Both the position numbers and the translations under genes were made by a program. This document shows positions 33,889 through 46,190 of a DNA stretch of 64,000 nt, piece by piece (position 1 is the stretch's first letter; each line of letters opens with the position of its first letter). The notes beneath the pieces are model-generated. The model made no database searches. It saw nothing but the letters and a program-made list of their open reading frames with translations, and was not told the origin of the DNA. Origin of the DNA: an uncultured Bacteroidales bacterium (GTDB taxonomy: Bacteria; Bacteroidota; Bacteroidia; Bacteroidales; Bacteroidaceae); NCBI GenBank assembly GCA_902787555.1, contig CADAGO010000007.1, positions 1 through 64,000 on the forward strand, given 5' to 3'.

Positions 33889-34296
33889 TTAAAAGAAATT
33901 GAAAAAGAAGTAAGCAGCAGCAGAAGTCCTTGGAACATCCTTTGCATAACCGATGGTCGCATTGTTCGAGTTACGTATTGTACCGTCTTTCTCCACCTTT
34001 CCGATGCATGCGTTGTTGCTGTTGCGCACCGTTCCGTCGCTTTCCACTTTGCCAATATTGGCATTGTTAGCGTTGCGGATGGTTCCGTCGCTCTCAATTT
34101 TTCCGATGCTCGCGTTGTTAGCATTTCGGATGGTGCCATCCTTCTCAATCTTGCCAATCGTAGCGTTGTTCGAGTTACGCACCGTTCCGTCGCTCTCAAT
34201 CTTTCCGATCAAAGCGTTATTGCTGTTCCTCAGATCCTGTGCATTGAGGAAAATGCAGCATCCTAAGAATGTAATTAATAACAATAGTTTCCTCAT
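33889..34296 (-). CDS. Secreted 14-residue-repeat protein (5-fold beta-flower type)
   Basis: 135 residues, signal MRKLLLLITFLGCCIFLNAQ. The body is about seven tandem copies of a 14-residue unit, GKIESDGTVRNSNNA with small changes, giving a toroidal beta repeat; I recall this as the 5-fold beta-flower family of Bacteroidota. The C-terminal end is AAAYFFFNFF, unusually aromatic, like the last strand of outer-membrane proteins. It sits in the pectin operon between GH2 (14 bp) and CE12. Function unknown. Confidence 0.8.
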   Translation of the reverse strand: MRKLLLLITFLGCCIFLNAQDLRNSNNALIGKIESDGTVRNSNNATIGKIEKDGTIRNANNASIGKIESDGTIRNANNANIGKVESDGTVRNSNNACIGKVEKDGTIRNSNNATIGYAKDVPRTSAAAYFFFNFF

Positions 34297-34310
34297 TTCA
34301 GATTTCTATT

Positions 34311-38099
<3,789 letters not shown>

Positions 38100-38115
38100 T
38101 TATTATTATTTGGTG

Positions 38116-38123
38116 CAAATTTA
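38116..38123 (-). promoter_or_regulatory. -7 box TAAATTTG for the GH2 cluster
   Basis: Minus-strand TAAATTTG, 34 nt upstream of the GH2 start at 38081. Confidence 0.55.
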
Positions 38124-38595
38124 CACTTTTTTGACGACACCGCCAAACAAAACCTTCAAAACATGAGATGCCCCGTCCCCCATTTCCGTAAAATGCAGCC
38201 CGTTTGCGCTTTTCCCCATGCTTTTACGATTCGTCCGCCCCACGTTTTCTGTCGAAGAGTCTCCGCAATGAAACCCGTAGTAACTCTAAAGGGCGTGAGC
38301 TTTATAGCTTTCTGGACGGCTAGTGACCGCTCTCCTCCAGATAGGAGGGCAGGGGGTGGCTGCCTTCTTCCTGTTCCCCTTAATGGAGAATTTTGTTACC
38401 CTTGAAGGCTGCAAATTTTCGTTCGTGAGCAGCGTTTTGCTCGTCCCCTGATTTGCATTACAAAGTTACAAAAAAAATTTTACAAGAAATATAATTTCTT
38501 GTAAATTAGCGGCCAATTTGTGTTAAAACAAGCCGAAAAGCCCTGTTTTGCAAAGTCGAGTTGGCAATGGAGAATGCGGACAATGGAGGGGGAGG
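38124..38595. other. Gene-free spacer with orphan promoter and C/G-run repeat
   Basis: An 80-codon frame at 38163-38405 has no recognisable content and codon use unlike neighbours. The stretch holds a C-run/G-run repeat (about 38330-38378), a block shared with 49683-49714 (38377-38408), a GAGCA/TGCTC hairpin near 38430 and a minus -7 box TAACTTTG at 38461-38468 without a following gene. Confidence 0.45.
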
Positions 38596-38802
38596 TTATT
38601 CACTTATAACTTATTCACTATGGACATTTATGTTTTTGAAAAATTGAAGCGGAAAAAATTAATATATAATATATATAATATAAATATTATATATATTATA
38701 TATTAAAATTTTATTATTAACATTTCTTATGTCTATCATTATTTGTAGTTCTACATCTGCGAAAAAGTAAATGTCCATAGTGAATAAGTTATAAGTGAAT
38801 AA
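38596..38802. repeat. Perfect 35-bp inverted repeat enclosing a 46-nt AT cruciform
   Basis: 38596-38630 and 38768-38802 are exact reverse complements over 35 bp. Each arm holds the 9-mer TTATTCACT twice with a 15-bp period (38596 and 38611; inverted at 38779 and 38794). The 137-bp interior contains a second perfect inverted repeat of 23-bp A/T-only arms (38659-38681 and 38684-38706) with a 2-nt centre. No target duplication flanks the element and no recombinase gene is near. Candidate MITE, invertible segment or binding-site array. Confidence 0.9.
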
Positions 38803-38907
38803 GTTCATGAAGAAATATGTGCATTTTGCTTGTCGGATTCGTAGAAAACTTGTGTTTATCGATGAAATGGGGGAAAAATAAGCGAAAGCAAAATGTCTGA
38901 CCTGATG

Positions 38908-38946
38908 ATGTATCATATTTTCAATAATGTATCATGTTTGATACAT
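38908..38946. promoter_or_regulatory. ATGTATCAT site cluster with palindrome
   Basis: ATGTATCAT occurs at 38908-38916 and again at 38927, where ATGTATCA (38927-38934) and TGATACAT (38939-38946) form a perfect 8-bp inverted repeat. It looks like operator sites, but the nearest gene downstream is 300 bp away. The remaining sequence to 39192 shows nothing I can name. Confidence 0.35.
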
Positions 38947-39192
38947 GAATATTCCGTATATTTCACATTTTCTATGCTAATTTCTTCTTATTTTCTGGAT
39001 GTGAAAATGGCACTATAGTATATCAAGACCTCGAAAACCATCCGCAACATGGAACTAGCTTGGGAGAGAGTACAAGGGCGCAATTATGCGCTCTAGTTGT
39101 ATATTGCTGTGTGAGCAGCAAATAAGCTAAGCATGACAATTTGATAAAAAAATAGGGCGAAGAACAGAAAATAACGATGTTTTTTTCAATTC

Positions 39193-39237
39193 AATAACCA
39201 ATAACCCATAACCATTAACCTTTTTTTATTATCTTTG
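39193..39237 (+). promoter_or_regulatory. Promoter of the mosaic pseudogene, with heptad array
   Basis: TATCTTTG at 39230-39237, 21 nt before the ATG at 39259. The -33 region is a four-copy heptad: aataacc, aataacc, cataacc, attaacc (39193-39220). Confidence 0.6.
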
Positions 39238-39258
39238 CAGAGCGATAACTAAAGACTT

Positions 39259-39931
39259 ATGAACTACCCATTGATATCAGAATACGTTGAGGCCATCAAG
39301 GCTGCAGAAGACAACTTCGAACAGTTGAAACACCTTCGTCCTGTATTGGATGAGGATTACTTCGAACACCTATTAGCAGAAATCAGGGAGATTCGCCTCT
39401 CTGAGCGTCGCTCCTGTAGGGTGGCTGTCGGACAAGATTCCATCCCTCACAGAAAAACTAATTCTGGACAAGGCAAAAGTGTCTGCCGAATGCACTCATA
39501 ATCATCCTGAGGGCATAAAAGGTGCTCAAGCAACTGCACTGTGCATCTATCTTGCAAGAGAAGGGGCATCTATAGACGGTATTCGCAAACGAATAGAGAA
39601 GGATTTTGGTTATGATTTGTCGATGAGTGTTGATGAGATTCGTCCTCGCTATTCTTGGAGAGGACTTGAAGATGCAGGTAATGGCGGAACCTGTCAGGGC
39701 AGTGTGCCGCAAGCCATCATTTGTGCGCTTGATGCCACTGATTTTGAGGATGCTGTCCGTAATGCCATCAGTATCGGAGGTGATTCGGACACCATTGGTT
39801 GCATCACTGGTGGTATAGCGGAAGCACTCTACGGAATTCCTGATGACATCCGTCAAAAAGGAATGAGTTATCTGCCACAAGATTTAAAGAAGGTGGTGGA
39901 GGAATTTGAGAAGAAATATGGATGTGGATGA
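39259..39931 (+). pseudogene. Mosaic relic of kinase-like, RhuM-like and ADP-ribosylglycohydrolase pieces
   Basis: The first frame (39259-39501) opens with MNYPLISEYVEAIKAAEDNF, which I know as the start of a Bacteroidota protein-kinase-like family, and after about 32 codons switches to EDYFEHLLAEIREIRLSERR, the end pattern of RhuM-type proteins. From about 39408 a second frame carries VAPVGWL and AECTHNHPEGIKGAQATA, running to 39931 with SIGGDSDTIGCITGGIAEA, the C-terminal half of an ADP-ribosylglycohydrolase (DraG) with its metal ligands. The DraG N-terminal half is missing. A frame from 39479 (GTG, 150 codons) could still be translated. It reads as deletion-joined debris behind one intact promoter. 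Confidence 0.7.
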
Positions 39932-39983
39932 TTTATGAAATGATACGTTATAATAAATAAGCAAACAGTATAGAATAGAGAAA

Positions 39984-40265
39984 ATGGAAACTAAGATACC
40001 TCAAACAAAGCAAGAAGCCTTTGCTCAGCTAGATGCATTGCTGAATGAGAAGGATAAGAGTGAATTGGTTAAAGGTGATGCTATAGACTATCATTTTTCG
40101 CTAGGTATGTGGATTCGAAACAATTGGATCTATGGGCAGAGCGAGGAAGATGTAGAAGGTCTGGGAAAAGCATTTAGGCATGATATGTGGTTTATCGATC
40201 CGGATGGTTTGTCTGAGAAGATTATTGAATCATATCAAGGATACTTAAAACGTAAAAACAAGTAA
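39984..40265 (+). CDS. DUF6794 protein
   Basis: 93 residues. It has the short helical DUF6794 pattern: FHFSLGMWIRNNWIYGQ-like centre (DYHFSLGMWIRNNWIYG) and the FRHDMWFIDPDGLSEKIIESY end. These small soluble proteins occur as cassettes in polymorphic-toxin or immunity-type neighbourhoods, but no toxin is seen here. It follows the mosaic pseudogene by 52 bp, so both may belong to the same accessory patch. Confidence 0.75.
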   Translation: METKIPQTKQEAFAQLDALLNEKDKSELVKGDAIDYHFSLGMWIRNNWIYGQSEEDVEGLGKAFRHDMWFIDPDGLSEKIIESYQGYLKRKNK

Positions 40266-40419
40266 AACAATATTCCAAACCATGTCTGGACAATTGTCAT
40301 GGAGCCATTATTAGGAGTGAATAGTCACTATTCCTACTGCAAGGGAACAATGTACAATATTACTGAACCAATTGGATTGCATTCTATCAGGAATGAAATG
40401 ATATAGGGATTGTAAATAC

Positions 40420-40453
40420 AAAAACCCTCGCAGCCTATCACAGGTAGCGAGGG
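40420..40453 (-). terminator. Terminator of the glycogen operon
   Basis: CCCTCGC (40425-40431) and GCGAGGG (40447-40453) form the stem, with an inner CCT/AGG pair; on the minus strand it is followed by TTTTT, 50 bp after the GH57 stop. Confidence 0.8.
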
Positions 40454-40503
40454 GATCATTAAATTGAGATATAATAATCATTTATAATAATCTTTTTGTT
40501 GTC

Positions 40504-41922
40504 CTATTTGCTCTTAGCTGCAGTTTTTTTAGCAGCAGGTTTCTTTGCAGCAGGTTTCTTTGCAGCAGGTTTCTTTGCTGTAGGAGCCTTTGCTGGTGCA
40601 GCAGGTGCCTTGTCGACTGACGGGTGGTACTTCTCGAGCTCAGCCTGTAGTTTCTCTATCTTACGGTCCTTGGCTTCGATTTCCTCGCCTTGGTTCTTGA
40701 TGGTGGTGAGGAGTGAGTTGAGTTCTTCGTTGTCCATGTCGATAGGATAGAGTGAGTTGACTCGGTTGATGAAGTCGCCCAGGATGTTCATGTAGTTGGT
40801 GAAGGCATCGTAGGGGCCGTCATAGATACCGCGACTCATGCCTACGCTGTTGTGCTTGGTGGTCATGAAGCGGAAGTTGTTGGATGCCTGCAGATAGTCC
40901 CAGTCTTGCTTGATGCGGCGATCGGTACAGATGCGTACACGATCGGCTACACTGTAGAGCTTATTGAAGGCTTCGCGCTGCATGACATTTCCCAGCCAGC
41001 AACTGGTGTCGCGCTCTTCGTCGACCCAACTGCATGGGTATGGAACGGTGAGGCTACCTACTGACTTGCCTTTGCTGCATAGCTCGGACGGGGTGGAGAA
41101 GGTGATGCCGCGTGCCTTGGCGCATGCGGGGATGGCTCTGAGGAACTCAAGGATGTTGCTGCTCAGCGGTTGGAAGATGCCGAGTGCGCTGAGTTCCATG
41201 AAGATGTTGATGACGTTCTCTTCCTCGGGCAGGGCTGCAATCCAGTCGACATACTTGTCAGCAAAGAGTGGGTATTCGCTCCAGTCGGAGTTGTTGAAAC
41301 GCAGACTGATATCGTCGCTCAGCTTGTAGTCGCGCAGCAGCAGCTTGAGGTTGGGGTTGAGGGCACAGTTGTAGATGAAGTGTGGTGACTTCCATCCGAG
41401 GATGTGCTTTGCTCCTTCTGTGAGCATTCCTTTGAAGCCCATTGCTGCCACCTGTGCGCCGATATCGTCGGAGTAGATGAGCGAACTGTTGCGGAACACC
41501 TTGGGGCTTTGTCCGAAGATTTCCTTGATTTTGGCTTTCATACGCAAGCACTCGTCGCGGAAGCTTTCTTCATTGCCCAGTGCTGCCAGACCATGGCTGT
41601 AAGGCTCGCAGAGGAATTCTACGCACCCTGTGGAGTTGAGTTCTTGAAGTTTATCGATGACTTGTGGGGCATGCATCTCTAACTGTTCGAGACCTACTCC
41701 TGAGAGGGAGAGTGCCACCTTGAAGTACTTGCCGTTCTCCTTAGCCATGTCGATGAGTGTCTGCAGGGCTGGAACATACGAGCGTTCTGCTATGTCGTTG
41801 ATGCTACGTTCGTTCTCATAGTCGTCGTAGTAGTAGTGGTCGCGTCCGATTTCGAAGAAACGGTAGCGTTTGAGATGTATAATCTGATGAATCTCAAAGT
41901 ATAAACAAATTGTTTTTGCCAT
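40504..41922 (-). CDS. GH57 glycoside hydrolase with Lys/Ala/Pro-repeat tail
   Basis: 472 residues, no signal, so cytoplasmic. The GH57 fold is visible: ICLYFEIHQIIHLKRYRFFEIG at the start (His near 12), catalytic-Glu region EFLCEPYSHGLAAL (about 100) and FRNSSLIYSDDIG. GH57 members are alpha-amylases, 4-alpha-glucanotransferases or branching enzymes. After a coiled coil (about 400-430) the last 45 residues are KPAAK repeats encoded by a 15-bp tandem repeat (40532-40576, three exact copies), a histone-H1-like tail absent from most relatives. Last gene of the glycogen operon. Confidence 0.87.
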   Translation of the reverse strand: MAKTICLYFEIHQIIHLKRYRFFEIGRDHYYYDDYENERSINDIAERSYVPALQTLIDMAKENGKYFKVALSLSGVGLEQLEMHAPQVIDKLQELNSTGCVEFLCEPYSHGLAALGNEESFRDECLRMKAKIKEIFGQSPKVFRNSSLIYSDDIGAQVAAMGFKGMLTEGAKHILGWKSPHFIYNCALNPNLKLLLRDYKLSDDISLRFNNSDWSEYPLFADKYVDWIAALPEEENVINIFMELSALGIFQPLSSNILEFLRAIPACAKARGITFSTPSELCSKGKSVGSLTVPYPCSWVDEERDTSCWLGNVMQREAFNKLYSVADRVRICTDRRIKQDWDYLQASNNFRFMTTKHNSVGMSRGIYDGPYDAFTNYMNILGDFINRVNSLYPIDMDNEELNSLLTTIKNQGEEIEAKDRKIEKLQAELEKYHPSVDKAPAAPAKAPTAKKPAAKKPAAKKPAAKKTAAKSK

Positions 41923-41939
41923 ATTCTTATTTTCTATTT

Positions 41940-42044
41940 GACTATTGACTATTTACTATTATTATTTATTTGTTCATTTATTATTTGGCCATTTAACCTA
42001 CTAAGCTATTAAATTCAATAACCTATAACCAATAACCTATAACC
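41940..42044. repeat. Heptad arrays between glycogen genes
   Basis: gactatt, gactatt, tactatt (41940-41960) and aataacc, tataacc, aataacc, tataacc (42017-42044). They fill most of the 123-bp gap between the glycosyltransferase stop and the GH57 start. Confidence 0.7.
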
Positions 42045-42045
42045 C

Positions 42046-43305
42046 TTATAAACCTAAACATTGATTATAGAGTTTGCGGATGCGCAGACCTACCTTCTCC
42101 CAAGTGATTCCGTCGACTTCTTTCATGCCTTCTTCCTGGAGATACTTGAAGAGCGACTGGTTGGTACAGATGGAGTAGATGGCATCTGCCATTGCGTGGA
42201 TGTCCCAGTAGTCGACCTTGATGACCTTGTCGAGTATCTCGCCACATCCCGACTGCTTGGAGATGATGGACGGGGTGCCGCACTGCATAGCCTCGAGTGG
42301 TGCGATACCGAACGGCTCGCTGACTGACGGCATGACAAACACATCGGAGTTCTTGTAGGTTTCGTACACCTGACGTCCTCGCTGGAATCCTGGGAAATGG
42401 AAGCGGTCGGCTATGCCGCGCTGTGCTACGAGGTCGATCATGGCTTCGAGCATATCGCCCGAGCCTGCCATACAGAAGCGGATGTTGTGGGTACGCTGGA
42501 GTACCAGAGCTGCTGCTTCGACGAAGTATTCAGGGCCTTTCTGCATAGTGATACGTCCAAGGAACGTAACCACTTTCTCTTTCGAGTGGTCAGGACGTGG
42601 TATGTCGAGCAGGTCCTGAGAAAGTGGATACACGGCATTGTGCATAGCAAAACACTTGCGAGGATCCTGATGGTATTCCTTGATGACGGTCTGACGGGTC
42701 AGTTCGCTCACGCACATGATGCAGTCGGCGTGGTCCATACCGTTTTTCTCGATGGAATAGACGGTAGGGTTGACCTTACCGCGGCTGCGGTCGAAGTCGG
42801 TTGCGTGTACGTGGATGCAAAGAGGTTTTCCGCTCACCATCTTGGCGTGAACGCCTGCGGGATAGGTGAGCCAGTCGTGTGCATGAATAATGTCGAACTG
42901 CTCTGCACGTGCCACTACGCCTGAGATGATGGAGAAGTTGTTGATTTCCTCGTGCAGATTGCCTGGATAGCCGCCTGCAAACTCCATGCAACCCATATCG
43001 TTAGTGTGCATGTAGGAGAAGTCGGCGTAGATGTGGTCACGGAAATGATAGTATTCCTCTGGGGTCATATAGACGGGCATACGATGTTTCACGTAGTCGT
43101 AGTCATGACCTTTATAGACAATCGGCACTTGGTTCATGCCAATTATCTTCAGGAACTTCTCTTCTTCGCCTGTGGGTTTGGGCAGACAGAAGATGGTTTC
43201 CATATCGGGTTGCAGACTCAGTCCCTTGGTGATACCATAGGATGCTACTGCGAGTCCGCCATATATCTTAGGGGGAAATTCCCATCCAAACATTAAAACT
43301 CTCAT
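42046..43305 (-). CDS. GT4-type glycosyltransferase (glycogen synthase-like)
   Basis: 419 residues. It starts MRVLMFGWEFPPKIYGGLAVA, the GG loop of starch-synthase-like GT-B enzymes, and has IIHAHDWLTYPAGVHAK and the C-terminal SVSEPFGIAPLEAMQCGTP, with the two Glu of the nucleotide-sugar site at about 330-338. Set between a debranching enzyme and a GH57 protein, it most likely elongates glycogen; GT4 assignment leaves other alpha-glucans possible. Confidence 0.87.
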   Translation of the reverse strand: MRVLMFGWEFPPKIYGGLAVASYGITKGLSLQPDMETIFCLPKPTGEEEKFLKIIGMNQVPIVYKGHDYDYVKHRMPVYMTPEEYYHFRDHIYADFSYMHTNDMGCMEFAGGYPGNLHEEINNFSIISGVVARAEQFDIIHAHDWLTYPAGVHAKMVSGKPLCIHVHATDFDRSRGKVNPTVYSIEKNGMDHADCIMCVSELTRQTVIKEYHQDPRKCFAMHNAVYPLSQDLLDIPRPDHSKEKVVTFLGRITMQKGPEYFVEAAALVLQRTHNIRFCMAGSGDMLEAMIDLVAQRGIADRFHFPGFQRGRQVYETYKNSDVFVMPSVSEPFGIAPLEAMQCGTPSIISKQSGCGEILDKVIKVDYWDIHAMADAIYSICTNQSLFKYLQEEGMKEVDGITWEKVGLRIRKLYNQCLGL

Positions 43306-43320
43306 ATCGTTTCCTCCTTA

Positions 43321-45264
43321 TTAATAATTATAGAATTTAGAAAGCAGTTTGTTGACACGCAGAATGGCTGCGACGTTCATTGCAAACGAGAGTGCACCAC
43401 GTCCGTGGAACGGTGGGTTACCATCGAACAGTTCGGGCAGGGTGCCGATTCCATGATAGTACATCTCTTCTTCGAGGCCGATGAGACAACGGTCGACAAA
43501 AGAGAGTCCGCTACGCTTGTAGATCTTCATGCAGGTCTCGAGATAGAAGCCGAGCATGAATGGCCACACCGTACCTTGATGGTAGGCTGCATCGCGCTCT
43601 TGCTGTCCGCCCTGATAGATGGGATTGTAGGCTCCGCTCTTAGGTGAGAGTGAGCGAATCCCTTTTGGTGTACGCAATTCCTTGGTACAGATGTCGAAAA
43701 CACTTTTGCGCTCAGCCTGTGTGAGGGGTGTGTTCTCGAGCGAGGTAGCAATCAGCATATTAGGCCGTACTTCCCACGAGATGTTGAACCCATCGACATA
43801 ATCCATGAGGTAGCCATAGTCGTTGATGAATGTGCTACGGAAAGATTTTCCACATTCTGTAGCTATGTCCTTTAACTCATCGGCTTCTTTCTGCTTGTTG
43901 GAAGACTCCAGCATCTGGGCGGCAAAGATAAGAGCGTTGTACCACAGGGCACAGATTTCGACTATGTAGCCTGTGCGAGGCACGACTGGACGACCGTTGA
44001 TGGTGGAGTTCATCCATGTGGCAGGATGTTCCTGACCATTGGTGTATAGTAAACCATTCTCGTGCAGAGCGAGGTTAGGATGCTTTCCTTGACGGATATA
44101 GTTGACAATCTTTTCAACCAATTTCCCATAGCGTTTCACTGCATCGTTCATGTCAACCATACGAGCATATTGCTGGATGCACCAAACTGCCCACAACAGA
44201 ATGTCGGGGGCATCCATTTCGTAGATTTTCACAGAGATAGGTTTCCCTGCAATAAAGTCGCTGATTGCTTTCTCTGCTGTCTTCATTGCGCTGATGTAAC
44301 GTTCCGTTTCATCGTTTGCTAATGTCAGTCCAGGCAGCGATACGAAGGTGTCGCGTGCACGAGCCTTGAACCATGGATAGCCAGCCAGGATATAGTGCTC
44401 ACCTTTCTTCTTATTATGGAACTGATGAGCTGCATTGATGAGGCACTGATGGAAACTGTCGCGTGAAGTATGTACTTCCACTTCCTCATCGAATGTCTTC
44501 TTCAGCGAGCGTGTGTTGATCTCTTCCAGTCCGGCTGCAAAGATAACGCTTTCACCCTTCTTGATGTTGAATTCGAAATAACCAGGCACATAGAGGTCTT
44601 CGATGTAGTCGTATCCCAATTCCTGGTCTTTGGGATACTCGATTCCCTTGTACCAGTTAGGCTCGAAGATATATTCTGCCTTCTTGTTGGTTTGCATATA
44701 GAGGTCGGGGTAGCCATCGTACATGCAGGTCTTGATGCCATTGTCAACCTCTTCGTAGTTGCGGTTTGCTGCTGCATTCTCGTGTGTCAGCTGGTTGGCT
44801 GCACGGAAGGCAAGGAACGGACGCAGACGGAGGGTGGTGACTGAATGGGCGTCAACCAACGTGTAGCGTATCAGTACTCTGTTGTGGAAATGCTGGAACA
44901 CCTTTTCTTTTTTAAGAATGACACCACCCACACGATAGAGGGTTGTCGGTACTTTGTCCCAGGTGAATTCACGAATGTATTTGTGCCCATTAGGGCTGAA
45001 CACATCGCCGCCGTACTTATGTAGTCCCAGATTGAATTCAGCACCATGCTGGATGACTGTCTCGTCGAGCGATGAGAGCAGCACATGGTTCTTGTCATCG
45101 ATCTCGGGAACAGGTACCACAAGCAGGCCGTGGTATTTGCGTGTGTTACAGTCAACAATTGATGACGAAGAATAAGCACCCGAACGATTGGTGCGAAGAA
45201 TCTCTTTTGGCAGAGCTTCTTGAAGGTTTGTCAACAATGTTTTCTCGAATTGTAAATAACTCAT
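43321..45264 (-). CDS. Glycogen debranching enzyme (amylo-alpha-1,6-glucosidase type)
   Basis: 647 residues from the ATG at 45264 (MSYLQFEKTLL), chosen because the promoter at 45330-45337 lies inside the longer frame that opens at 45384. The N-terminal part (NRSGAYSSSSIVDCNTRKYHGLLVV) and the C-terminal alpha/alpha barrel (AGYPWFKARARDTFVSLPGL; HQGTVWPFMLGFYLE) match the bacterial/archaeal GDE family. It removes alpha-1,6 branches during glycogen breakdown. First gene of the operon with the glycosyltransferase and GH57. Confidence 0.9.
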   Translation of the reverse strand: MSYLQFEKTLLTNLQEALPKEILRTNRSGAYSSSSIVDCNTRKYHGLLVVPVPEIDDKNHVLLSSLDETVIQHGAEFNLGLHKYGGDVFSPNGHKYIREFTWDKVPTTLYRVGGVILKKEKVFQHFHNRVLIRYTLVDAHSVTTLRLRPFLAFRAANQLTHENAAANRNYEEVDNGIKTCMYDGYPDLYMQTNKKAEYIFEPNWYKGIEYPKDQELGYDYIEDLYVPGYFEFNIKKGESVIFAAGLEEINTRSLKKTFDEEVEVHTSRDSFHQCLINAAHQFHNKKKGEHYILAGYPWFKARARDTFVSLPGLTLANDETERYISAMKTAEKAISDFIAGKPISVKIYEMDAPDILLWAVWCIQQYARMVDMNDAVKRYGKLVEKIVNYIRQGKHPNLALHENGLLYTNGQEHPATWMNSTINGRPVVPRTGYIVEICALWYNALIFAAQMLESSNKQKEADELKDIATECGKSFRSTFINDYGYLMDYVDGFNISWEVRPNMLIATSLENTPLTQAERKSVFDICTKELRTPKGIRSLSPKSGAYNPIYQGGQQERDAAYHQGTVWPFMLGFYLETCMKIYKRSGLSFVDRCLIGLEEEMYYHGIGTLPELFDGNPPFHGRGALSFAMNVAAILRVNKLLSKFYNY

Positions 45265-45329
45265 TTTTTTAATATCGTATTGTATTGGTTTTTTTTCGGA
45301 TTCTTGTAGAGACTTGCGTTGTCCAAGCA

Positions 45330-45337
45330 CAAAATTA
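45330..45337 (-). promoter_or_regulatory. -7 box TAATTTTG for the glycogen operon
   Basis: Minus-strand TAATTTTG, 65 nt upstream of the debranching enzyme ATG. Confidence 0.5.
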
Positions 45338-45453
45338 CATACTTTTTTCCGTTCTTTCAAAGAATAAGCGATTTTTTTTGACATAAATGAAATTTTTCTG
45401 TGTTTTTTGGGTCAAAATTTGTCGTTTTGCTTGCTTGTTTGAGCAAATAAGAG

Positions 45454-45461
45454 TAAATTTG
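45454..45461 (+). promoter_or_regulatory. -7 box TAAATTTG for the Crp/Fnr gene
   Basis: TAAATTTG ends 16 nt before the ATG at 45478, which would give a leader of only about ten bases. Confidence 0.55.
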
Positions 45462-45477
45462 CACTCGAAACAACAAA

Positions 45478-46188
45478 ATGGTTATGCCTATAAAGAAATC
45501 ATTCAAAAGTGAAGAATTATTAAGCAAACTTTCACTCTTGACGGGACAAATGACGCAAGCCCAGAAAGATGAGCTGTTGTTGCATTGTACTGTCAGATAT
45601 TATAAGGTTGGTGACGTCGTCAGCGGAGAAGGCGATGTGGCAGACCGTCTGTTCTTTATATTAAAAGGTGTAGCAAAGTGCTCCATTTGCGGAGATGCCG
45701 ACAGATGGCAGACGGTACGACTGGTGAAAACGGGTGAATACTTTGGTTACAGGGCTTTTTTTGCAGAACAGAACCATATGGCCTCTTATGTCGCAATGAC
45801 TGAGATGGCTGTCTGCGCTATTCCGATGGACTTTATCAAACAGTGTTTGGATGAATGCCCCTTCCTGAAAGATTTCTTCCTGAAACGGTTGGCTATAGGG
45901 TTATGGCAGGCAGATTATCGCTTTGTGTGTCTGATTCAGAAGCATGTGAGGGGAAGAATGGCGGCTACTTTGCTGAGTCTGGTTGAGTATTTCGGGTACA
46001 AAGCGGATGGAAAGACTTTGGCTTTTGAAGTGACGCGTGCCGAATTGGCAAATTTGGCGAATATGATTACGGCGAATGCCATCCGTACACTTTCAGCGTT
46101 TGTGTCTGAGGGTTTGATTATGATCGATAAGCGCAGAATAACCATTTTGGACAGCGAAGGACTGCAATATATTAGCACCCATGATTAA
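45478..46188 (+). CDS. Crp/Fnr-family transcriptional regulator
   Basis: 236 residues; an ATG at 45484 is an alternative start. Residues about 25-140 are a cyclic-nucleotide-binding fold (YYKVGDVVSGEGDVADRLFFIL) without the full cAMP phosphate-binding set; residues about 150-230 are a Crp-type winged helix with the recognition region TRAELANLANMITANAIRTLSAF. There are no Fnr-type iron-sulfur cysteines at the N terminus. Divergent from the glycogen operon (213 bp from start to start), so it may control it. The next gene starts 2 bp later. Confidence 0.87.
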   Translation: MVMPIKKSFKSEELLSKLSLLTGQMTQAQKDELLLHCTVRYYKVGDVVSGEGDVADRLFFILKGVAKCSICGDADRWQTVRLVKTGEYFGYRAFFAEQNHMASYVAMTEMAVCAIPMDFIKQCLDECPFLKDFFLKRLAIGLWQADYRFVCLIQKHVRGRMAATLLSLVEYFGYKADGKTLAFEVTRAELANLANMITANAIRTLSAFVSEGLIMIDKRRITILDSEGLQYISTHD

Positions 46189-46190
46189 CA

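Noticed and set aside
38163-38405. 80-codon plus-strand frame in the large spacer
   Set aside because: No domain, Cys/Arg/Pro-rich composition unlike neighbours, overlaps the C/G-run repeat, no promoter box.
39259-39501. 80-codon frame as an intact gene
   Set aside because: It switches abruptly from one family's start to another family's end and then to out-of-frame glycohydrolase sequence; treated as a pseudogene.
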